Source: Pontibacter sp. HSC-36F09
Lineage (GTDB): Bacteria; Bacteroidota; Bacteroidia; Cytophagales; Hymenobacteraceae
Direction of reading: 5' to 3'
DNA length: 64,000 nucleotides
NCBI RefSeq assembly: GCF_024171605.1
Contig: NZ_JALKAA010000001.1
Span: 1 to 64,000, forward strand
The notes beneath the pieces are model-generated. The model searched no databases, was not told the DNA's origin, and saw only the letters and a list, made by a program, of their open reading frames with translations. The position numbers and the translations under genes are program-made. Shown piece after piece: positions 36,939 through 43,337 of this stretch (position 1 is its first letter; each line of letters opens with the position of its first letter).

Positions 36939-38207
36939 TTAATAGTGGCACTTAGAACACTCTGCACCACCGTTTGATGACACTGTGAAGGCACTCTTCG
37001 TAGTTGACTCGTGCAGTTTCACCAGGTTGTCATAATAGGCATTTCCTTCTGTGTTAAGAGGAGTTTCGCGGTGACAGTCGATACACCATGCCATTGTGAG
37101 CGGTGAGTACTGAGACACCACTTCCATTTCCTGGATAGGACCGTGGCAGGTCTGGCACTCTACGCCACCCACCTGCGTGTGCTGTGCGTGGTTGAAGTAG
37201 GCCAGGTCAGGCAGGTTATGGATACGCACCCACTCAATTGGCTTGTTACGCTCAATCGCTTTGTAAATCTTCTGAATTTCAGGCGACTCTGCTTTGATCT
37301 GGCTATGGCAGTTCATACAGATATTAGCCGAAGGGATACTGGCACTCTTGCTCTCGTATACTGTTGTGTGGCAATAGTTACAGTCGATCTGGTGTTCACC
37401 AGCGTGCAGTTTGTGTGAGAAAGCAATCGGCTGCGTAGGAGCATATCCCTGCTGTATACCAATACCCATCGCTTTGTCCAGCGTCAGGTCGATGAGCACT
37501 ACCACGAAGATAAGCACCACCAATGTTCTTACGGTCTTAGACTTGTATACCTTAGAGAAGTCGAAGCGCTGGTTTACGATTTCATTGTCGTACTCGTCCA
37601 GCTTTTTATTCTTGTTCAGGTAGTTTTTCAGTACCGATGTGATCAAAAGAAGCGTCACAACCAGCACGATCAACACCACGATCAGCACTACCAGTATAAT
37701 ATCCAGATAGCCTCCAACTGCACCGACGGCGTCTGTACCCACGTTCTCACCTGGGGCGGCAGCAGCTGTAGCGCCAGCGGCAGGAGCCTCGGCAGCGGCA
37801 GTCTCAGCAGACTTGATATAGGTAAGGATAGACACAATCTCCTCGTCTGAGAAAGCGAAGGAAGGCATCGCCTGTTTGTTGAACTGGTTGTAAATAGCCA
37901 CAGCGTCCTTGTCGCCGGAAGCGATCAAAGCCTGCGAGTTTTTGATCCAACTGAGTAGCCAGGGCTGCGTTCTGCGTTCGTTTACACCCTTCATACCTGG
38001 GCCAACCACTACATCGCTTCCCACAGAGTGGCAAACCACGCAGTTGTTCTTATACAGGGACTCGCCTGCACTTACAATACCTGCATCATCAACAGGCAGA
38101 CTTGCGCCTTGTGCAAACCCTGTAGTCGACACTCCGAAAGAGGCCGCCAGGGTAAACAAGAAGGCAATCAAGAATTTGGTTTTTGCTCTTTGTATACAGC
38201 TAATCAT
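36939..38207 (-). CDS. actA: Alternative Complex III subunit ActA with fused N-terminal cytochrome c domain
   Basis: The 422-residue protein has six CxxCH haem sites. After a signal peptide comes a class I cytochrome c domain (CVVCHS near residue 55), then an Ala/Pro-rich linker, two membrane segments and a multihaem domain with CNYCHT, CMNCHS, CQTCHG, CIDCHR and CSKCHY, the last four residues from the stop. Classical ActA is the pentahaem part only; the extra monohaem domain is a fusion. It is the first gene of the respiratory operon, behind a consensus promoter, and moves electrons from ActB to the periplasmic carriers. Confidence 0.93.
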   Translation of the reverse strand: MISCIQRAKTKFLIAFLFTLAASFGVSTTGFAQGASLPVDDAGIVSAGESLYKNNCVVCHSVGSDVVVGPGMKGVNERRTQPWLLSWIKNSQALIASGDKDAVAIYNQFNKQAMPSFAFSDEEIVSILTYIKSAETAAAEAPAAGATAAAAPGENVGTDAVGAVGGYLDIILVVLIVVLIVLVVTLLLITSVLKNYLNKNKKLDEYDNEIVNQRFDFSKVYKSKTVRTLVVLIFVVVLIDLTLDKAMGIGIQQGYAPTQPIAFSHKLHAGEHQIDCNYCHTTVYESKSASIPSANICMNCHSQIKAESPEIQKIYKAIERNKPIEWVRIHNLPDLAYFNHAQHTQVGGVECQTCHGPIQEMEVVSQYSPLTMAWCIDCHRETPLNTEGNAYYDNLVKLHESTTKSAFTVSSNGGAECSKCHY

Positions 38208-38255
38208 AGCCAGGACGCTTGTGTTTAGTATAATGGTGAATTTACTTTACGGGCA

Positions 38256-38286
38256 CAAATCTACTACCTGAAACCCATTAATCAAA
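38256..38286 (-). promoter_or_regulatory. Promoter of the ACIII-cytochrome oxidase operon
   Basis: The minus strand reads TTTG, 19 bp, TAGATTTG, an exact match in both elements and spacing to the Bacteroidota consensus. The start point should fall near 38250, giving a leader of about 40 nt before actA. Confidence 0.8.
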
Positions 38287-38720
38287 TATTATATGCTTAT
38301 TTTTACCCCTATAGACAATATCCCTTTAAGTACAATCACTTAGGGACTATTTTCTGCATTATTTTATCAGAATCGGCTATTTTATTTAAAATTATTCTAA
38401 ATAAGCCCATCCAGAGGTTGTGTAATCTGCACAAAATTATCCACTTTTTTCTTGCTTTAGCCGCCTCCGCAAGCACACCTACACTTGAACTTATAAAACG
38501 TTGATTTTGTTGTCGTTAGCTTTCATTTAATTTCCGGACCAATTTTCCTCTCTCCCTACCACTCACGCCTGGTTTTTTTGCACTCATTATTATATATATA
38601 GAATTAGTCGATTTATAAAGTGCGTCCGCTATCTGATGTTATCGCCAATTGGACGCCATTTCAACTTTCAACCGCAAAGCCTGCAACCTGCCTAACCGAG
38701 GATTTATTTTAGTGCAAGTT
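38287..38720. other. Divergent intergenic region between actA and rpsF
   Basis: More than 400 bases without a gene, bounded by two divergent consensus promoters. It is AT-rich with several T tracts. A single TTATCCAC resembles a DnaA box but stands alone. No RNA gene or riboswitch is recognised. Confidence 0.6.
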
Positions 38721-38751
38721 TTTGGATTACAGAATCATTGGCGTATATTTG
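38721..38751 (+). promoter_or_regulatory. Promoter of rpsF-rpsR-rplI
   Basis: TTTG, 19 bp, TATATTTG: an exact consensus match. It rules out the longer rpsF frame that would start at TTG 38722, inside the promoter. The leader is only about 24 nt, too short for the S6:S18-binding RNA motif found before rpsF in other phyla. Confidence 0.85.
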
Positions 38752-38781
38752 CACCCTAAAACAAAAAATTCTCATAACCAA

Positions 38782-39150
38782 ATGGAATTAAAAAATTACG
38801 AAACGGTCTTCATTCTGACGCCTCTGTTGAACGAGACGCAGATGCAGGAAACGGTCGAGAAGTTCAGACAGGTGCTTAAGGAAAATAGCGCCGACATTAT
38901 CCACGAAGAGAACTGGGGTCTGCGTAAGCTTGCTTACCCAATCCAGAAGAAATCTACTGGTTTCTACCACCTCATCGAGTTTATGGCTCCATCTACTGTA
39001 ATTGATGTGCTTGAGCTGGCTTATCGCCGCGACGAAAAAGTTGTTCGCTTTTTAACTACTGCCCTTGATAAGCACGCAATTGCTTACAACGAGCGCAGAA
39101 GAAAAGGTGAATTCAAATCACAGGCTAAAAAAGAGGAGGTTAAAGCATAA
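38782..39150 (+). CDS. rpsF: Ribosomal protein bS6
   Basis: bS6 binds bS18 on the small-subunit platform. The start at ATG 38782 gives [16 protein letters not shown], the normal N-terminus, and leaves room for the promoter upstream. The 122-residue protein shows [20 protein letters not shown], the family core. The stop overlaps the rpsR start by one base (TAATG). No Shine-Dalgarno sequence precedes this gene, while one precedes each of the next two. Confidence 0.97.
   Translation: MELKNYETVFILTPLLNETQMQETVEKFRQVLKENSADIIHEENWGLRKLAYPIQKKSTGFYHLIEFMAPSTVIDVLELAYRRDEKVVRFLTTALDKHAIAYNERRRKGEFKSQAKKEEVKA
39134..39140 (+). promoter_or_regulatory. Strong Shine-Dalgarno sequence before rpsR
   Basis: AGGAGGT ends 9-10 bases before the rpsR ATG. 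It lies inside the rpsF coding end (KKEEVKA), so coding chance is possible. Most starts in this window have no such site. Confidence 0.6.
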
Positions 39151-39401
39151 TGAGCCTAGTTAACGAAAGAGTACACAAGCAAGAAAATCGTCAGAAATAC
39201 TGCCGCTTCAAAAAGAGCGGTATCAAGTATATCGACTATAAGGATGGCAACTTCCTGCTTAAGTTTGTAAACGAGCAAGGCAAGATCCTTCCAAGAAGAC
39301 TGACAGGCACCAGCCTGAAGTTCCAGCGTAAAGTGGCCCAGGCTGTTGCCCGCGCACGTCACCTGGCTATCTTACCTTATGTAACTGATTCTTTAAAATA
39401 A
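39150..39401 (+). CDS. rpsR: Ribosomal protein bS18
   Basis: bS18 pairs with bS6 next to the 3' end of 16S rRNA. The 83-residue protein shows [19 protein letters not shown] and [30 protein letters not shown], the second being the family signature (shown in part: [19 protein letters not shown]). It overlaps rpsF by one base and is followed by rplI after 13 bases. Length is normal. Confidence 0.97.
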   Translation: MSLVNERVHKQENRQKYCRFKKSGIKYIDYKDGNFLLKFVNEQGKILPRRLTGTSLKFQRKVAQAVARARHLAILPYVTDSLK

Positions 39402-39409
39402 GGAGGTAA
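39401..39409 (+). promoter_or_regulatory. Strong Shine-Dalgarno sequence before rplI
   Basis: AGGAGGTAA spans the short gap after the rpsR stop. GGAGG ends 8 bases before the rplI ATG, an ideal distance. Because it is noncoding apart from its first base, it is unlikely to be a by-product of protein sequence. Confidence 0.85.
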
Positions 39410-39414
39410 CGAAC

Positions 39415-39858
39415 ATGGAAGTAATACTTAAAGATGACGTTAAAAATCTTGGTTACAAGAACGATATCGTTACTGTAAAGTCAGGATATGGCCGTAACTA
39501 CCTGATCCCACAAGGACTGGCAGTGCTGGCTGACAAAACCAACAAGAAAATTGTAGCTGAGAACGTTCGTCAGGCTGCCCACAAACTGGAGAAAATCCAG
39601 AACGATGCGCAGGAACTGGCAAACAAAATCGGTGATATCACACTGGAAATCCCTGCGAAAGTAGGCGAGACTGGTAAGATCTTCGGCTCTGTTACAACCA
39701 ACCAAATTTCTGAGGCTCTGAAGGCTAAAGGTCACGATGTAGACCGCAAGCGTATTTCTTTTGATCAGGACGTGAAAACAGCTGGCGAATACACTGCCAC
39801 GCTGAGCCTGCACAAAGAAGTGAAGCATCAGATCCGCTTCAACGTAGTAGCTGAGTAA
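39415..39858 (+). CDS. rplI: Ribosomal protein bL9
   Basis: bL9 is a large-subunit protein with two rRNA-binding domains joined by a long helix. The 147-residue protein begins MEVILKDDVKNLGYKNDIVT and has the N-terminal signature VKSGYGRNYLIPQGLAV. The central helix and C-terminal domain (GKIFGSVTTNQISEALKAKG) follow. It is the last gene of the operon and is followed by a strong terminator. Confidence 0.97.
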   Translation: MEVILKDDVKNLGYKNDIVTVKSGYGRNYLIPQGLAVLADKTNKKIVAENVRQAAHKLEKIQNDAQELANKIGDITLEIPAKVGETGKIFGSVTTNQISEALKAKGHDVDRKRISFDQDVKTAGEYTATLSLHKEVKHQIRFNVVAE

Positions 39859-39878
39859 TCTTAGCCGCTACCAAGCAC

Positions 39879-39916
39879 AAAAAGCGCCCTGCCCTAAAAG
39901 CAGGGCGCTTTTTTTA
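39879..39916 (+). terminator. Terminator after rplI
   Basis: A perfect 14-bp stem (aaaaagcgccctgc and complement) with a 7-base loop ends in seven T residues. Confidence 0.93.
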
Positions 39917-39940
39917 TTTACTGCTTCCGGTTAATTTGCG

Positions 39941-40028
39941 CTATACCTATACCTATACCTATACCTATACCTATACCTATACCTATACCTATACCTATAC
40001 CTATACCTATACCTATACCTATACCTAT
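39941..40028. repeat. Hexanucleotide array (CTATAC), 14.7 copies, abutting a start codon
   Basis: CTATAC repeats 14 times without error and ends in a partial CTAT whose last two bases are the AT of the GSCFA start codon. The whole space between the rplI terminator and this gene is 24 bases of unique sequence plus the array, so the array occupies the promoter or leader position. Simple repeats of this length are prone to slippage. The unit is the core of the dispersed TATACCT motif. Confidence 0.97.
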
Positions 40029-41007
40029 GTTCCGGACTGAACTGCACATACCTGCCAGTGGCCTTGATCTGAGCCTGTCGAGTGGCATCTTGACCATTGG
40101 CTCCTGCTTTGCAGAAGTAATCGGCCACAGGCTACAGGAAAATAAGGCGCAGGTACTGGTGAACCTTTTCGGAACGATCTTTAACCCACTATCCGTGGGC
40201 AAGCTGCTCCGAGCCTCCATCGGCGGCTCCCATCCGATCGCGGATAGTCTGGTGCAGCACAACGGCATCTGGTATGGCTATGACCTGCATTCCTCCCTCT
40301 CCTCCACCTCTCGTGAAACCCTGTTGGAGCGCATCAATGAACGCCTCTCTTTGACACGCCATACCTTACAGCAAGCCAACCTGCTGATCATAACGCTCGG
40401 CACAGCAGTGGGCTATCGTTTGCAAAGCTCCGGTGAAGTGGTGGCCAATTGTCATAAACTGCCCGCCCGCCAGTTCAGCCGCGAACTCCTCTCCTTTGAT
40501 GCCCTGCGTGCCGATATGCAGCAGACACTAGAGGATTTGTGGCGCTTTAACCCCGCACTTCAAGTATTGCTTACCGTAAGCCCCGTACGTCACATCAAGG
40601 AAACAATTGAAGTCAATAGTGTCAGCAAATCCATTTTGCGGCTCCTTTGCCACGAGCTTACTGCAAACAACAAGCAAGCACACTACTTCCCTGCCTTCGA
40701 GATCATGATGGACGACCTGCGCGACTACCGTTTCTATGGACGCGACATGGTACACCCGACGGAAGTGGCAGAAGATTACATTTGGGACAAGTTTGTGAAT
40801 GCCTACCTGGGCGAGGATTTCAGGGGCTTTCTTAAAGCGTGGGAGAAAATGCGAAGAGCCATTGCCCACCGGCCTTTTCATCCAGAATCAGATGCACACC
40901 AAAGCTTCCTAAAAACCACCCTTCAGCAATTACAGCAGCTGGCGGATAGGTATAAACTGGATATTTCAGAAGAAGAAAAGGCCCTGAAGCAACAGCTGGT
41001 CAAGTAA
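40027..41007 (+). CDS. GSCFA-domain protein
   Basis: The 326-residue protein carries the GSCFA family signature (LTIGSCFAEVIGHRL, about residues 22-36), followed by NLFGTIFNPLSVGKLL, ILRLLC and YFPAFEIMMDDLRDYRFYGRDMVHPT (the last shown in part: RDYRFYGRDMVHP). The glycine-serine and Asp/His motifs suggest an SGNH-hydrolase-like esterase fold, but the natural substrate of the family is not known. The start fits the usual family N-terminus and is directly preceded by the CTATAC array. In frame, the array would read Ile-Pro repeats with no usable start codon upstream, so it is noncoding. No Shine-Dalgarno sequence is possible here. Confidence 0.88.
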   Translation: MFRTELHIPASGLDLSLSSGILTIGSCFAEVIGHRLQENKAQVLVNLFGTIFNPLSVGKLLRASIGGSHPIADSLVQHNGIWYGYDLHSSLSSTSRETLLERINERLSLTRHTLQQANLLIITLGTAVGYRLQSSGEVVANCHKLPARQFSRELLSFDALRADMQQTLEDLWRFNPALQVLLTVSPVRHIKETIEVNSVSKSILRLLCHELTANNKQAHYFPAFEIMMDDLRDYRFYGRDMVHPTEVAEDYIWDKFVNAYLGEDFRGFLKAWEKMRRAIAHRPFHPESDAHQSFLKTTLQQLQQLADRYKLDISEEEKALKQQLVK

Positions 41008-41050
41008 ATTCAGGTATAGCCCCTACCCTAGCTACTGCTCCCTTTATTCT

Positions 41051-41080
41051 TTTGATCAGCCCGTCGTCAGCATACTTTTA
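41051..41080 (+). promoter_or_regulatory. Probable promoter of the DUF255 gene
   Basis: TTTG, 18 bp, TACTTTTA, one base short of consensus in the -7 element. It lies 50 bases before the ATG. Confidence 0.5.
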
Positions 41081-41130
41081 CCTGCCTTGTCCGTAGGTAT
41101 AGAGTTCCAGCAGCCCGCAATACGACGACC

Positions 41131-43197
41131 ATGGCCCAAAACAAGAAGACACCGAACAAACTGATCAACGAAAGCAGTCCCTACCTGTTGCAGCACGCTT
41201 ACAACCCAGTAAACTGGTACCCATGGGGAGAGGAAGCGCTGCAGAAGGCCAAAAAGGAAGATAAACCCATCCTGGTAAGCATTGGCTATGCGGCCTGCCA
41301 TTGGTGCCACGTCATGGAGCATCAGTCTTTCGAAAACGAGAAGATTGCCAGCGTCATGAACGAGCACTTTGTGTGCATCAAGGTAGACCGGGAAGAGCGG
41401 CCGGATGTGGATGCCGTGCACATGGACGCTTTGCAGGCCATGGGTGTGCAGGGAGGCTGGCCACTGAATGTCTTTTTGAATTCGGAGGCCAAGCCGTTTT
41501 ATGGCGGCACCTACTTTACACCCCAGCAATGGGTGAAGCTGCTCCTCAACATCGCAGAAGCTTACACGAAGGACCGGCAGGAACTCGACAAGTCAGCAGA
41601 GCAATTTGTGCAACACCTCAACCTGAACGAACTGAAAAGATTCGGACTTCAGCAAAGTCAGACGGAAGTGAGCGGGGAGGAGTTTGAGGAGCTCTACAGT
41701 AACCTGGCCCGGCAGTTCGACAAAAAGCACGGCGGCTTCGGTACTGCCCCCAAGTTTCCGATGCCGGCCAATCTGCTGTTTTTGCTGCGCTATTATGCTC
41801 ATACCGAAAATACAGCCGCTCTGAAGCACATCAATCTCACACTCCATGAAATGGCTTATGGCGGCATGTATGACCAGATTGGGGGTGGCTTCGCCCGTTA
41901 CTCGGTTGATGAAAAATGGCTGGTGCCGCACTTTGAGAAGATGCTTTACGATAACGGGCAGCTGATCAGTTTATATGCAGAAGCTTATCTGCTCACAAAA
42001 GAGACGCTCTACAAAGATGTGGTATACGAAACGATTGCATTTGCAGAGCGTGAGTTGATGAGCGAAGAGGGCGGCTTTTACTCGTCACTTGATGCAGACA
42101 GCGAAGGCGTGGAGGGCAAGTTCTATGTGTTTACCCGTCAGCAACTGCAGGACCTGTTCGGAGCAGAAGAGCCCATCCTGTCGAAATACTACCATGTGAC
42201 CTCGACTGGTAATTTTGAACAGGGTCAGAATATCCTGCACCGCCGCATCAGCGATGCGCATTTTGCCAAAGAAAACGAGCTGGAACTGGAGGTGCTGGAG
42301 GAGATGGTAAAAACCTGGAAGGAAAAGCTGATGGAGGTTCGGTCACAGCGCGTTCGTCCGGGTCTGGACGACAAGATCCTTTGCTCCTGGAACGCCATTA
42401 TGCTCAAGGGCTTGGCAGATGCCTACTATACCTTTGGGAACAAGCACTTCCTGCAACTTGCCATCCGAAATGCAGATTTCATACTCCGCCACTTCAAGCA
42501 GGGTGATCGGCTATACCATAATTATAAGGAAGGGAAGGCGTCAATTAACGGTTTTCTGGAGGACTATGCCTTGCTGATCCGGGCACTGATCCGGGTATAC
42601 GAGATCACGTTTGACGAAAAATACTTGCTGGAGGCCAAACAGCTGACAGACTATACATTGGCTAACTTTCTGGATGAACAGGAGCAACTGTTTTACTTTA
42701 CAGACCAGAGCGCAGAAAAACTGGTGGCCCGCAAAAAAGAGCTACTTGACAATGTGATTCCGTCTTCCAACTCGGTGATGGCCACCAACCTATACCTGCT
42801 GGGGCTTTACTTCGACGAGGAGCATTACCAGCAACTTGCAGCTGCCATGCTGGCGCAGGTGAAAGAACTTGTGGTGAGGGAGCCCGGCCACATGGGCAAC
42901 TGGGCCAGTCTGTATTACCACCAGCTGCAACCTACTGCCGAGGTTGCTATTGTGGGACATCAGGCACCGGAAATGCGCTCCGAGCTCAGCTCATTTTACA
43001 TCCCCAACATGCTGCTGGCCGGCACTGAAAGTAAAAGCGAACTACCGTTGTTAAAAGACCGCAGCGCCATCAATGGGAAAACAACGGTATTTGTGTGCTA
43101 TAACAGGACCTGCCAGCTGCCGGTGCACACCGCCGCAGAAGCGTTGGAGCAGTTGCAGAAAGGAAATGGAGAAAACCCGAAATTCCCATCGCTGTAG
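41131..43197 (+). CDS. DUF255 thioredoxin-fold protein (YyaL/SPATA20 family)
   Basis: The 688-residue protein has the N-terminal thioredoxin-like domain typical of the family: [21 protein letters not shown], then the active-site-like [13 protein letters not shown] with a CxxC pair, and [11 protein letters not shown] long (alpha/alpha)6-type domain like that of glycan-processing enzymes follows, with [21 protein letters not shown] and [19 protein letters not shown]. The biochemical role of these proteins in bacteria is not established. Length agrees with the family. The stop codon runs directly into an AGGTATAG motif. Confidence 0.9.
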   Translation: MAQNKKTPNKLINESSPYLLQHAYNPVNWYPWGEEALQKAKKEDKPILVSIGYAACHWCHVMEHQSFENEKIASVMNEHFVCIKVDREERPDVDAVHMDALQAMGVQGGWPLNVFLNSEAKPFYGGTYFTPQQWVKLLLNIAEAYTKDRQELDKSAEQFVQHLNLNELKRFGLQQSQTEVSGEEFEELYSNLARQFDKKHGGFGTAPKFPMPANLLFLLRYYAHTENTAALKHINLTLHEMAYGGMYDQIGGGFARYSVDEKWLVPHFEKMLYDNGQLISLYAEAYLLTKETLYKDVVYETIAFAERELMSEEGGFYSSLDADSEGVEGKFYVFTRQQLQDLFGAEEPILSKYYHVTSTGNFEQGQNILHRRISDAHFAKENELELEVLEEMVKTWKEKLMEVRSQRVRPGLDDKILCSWNAIMLKGLADAYYTFGNKHFLQLAIRNADFILRHFKQGDRLYHNYKEGKASINGFLEDYALLIRALIRVYEITFDEKYLLEAKQLTDYTLANFLDEQEQLFYFTDQSAEKLVARKKELLDNVIPSSNSVMATNLYLLGLYFDEEHYQQLAAAMLAQVKELVVREPGHMGNWASLYYHQLQPTAEVAIVGHQAPEMRSELSSFYIPNMLLAGTESKSELPLLKDRSAINGKTTVFVCYNRTCQLPVHTAAEALEQLQKGNGENPKFPSL

Positions 43198-43337
43198 GTA
43201 TAGCCATCACTTCACAAAGGACAAAGCTTGTTCCGGTACTTCCGGTGAGGCAACAGGTATAGCTATACCTTGTTGAAAGCCTTCGGGATTTACAGGCTTT
43301 TTTGCGACCTTTGCATACACAACCTATACCTGCGCCC

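Noticed and set aside
38430..38450. TTATCCAC as a possible DnaA box or origin
   Set aside because: It is a single site without further boxes, dnaA, dnaN or an AT-rich unwinding cluster typical of an origin.
38722..38781. N-terminal extension of rpsF from TTG 38722
   Set aside because: The codon lies inside an exact consensus promoter; the normal bS6 N-terminus starts at ATG 38782.
39941..40028. CRISPR array
   Set aside because: The unit is 6 bases with no spacers and no cas genes nearby.
39918..40268. Minus-strand frames encoding long Ile-Gly or Tyr-Arg dipeptide repeats
   Set aside because: They are the translation of the CTATAC array and the antisense of the GSCFA gene.
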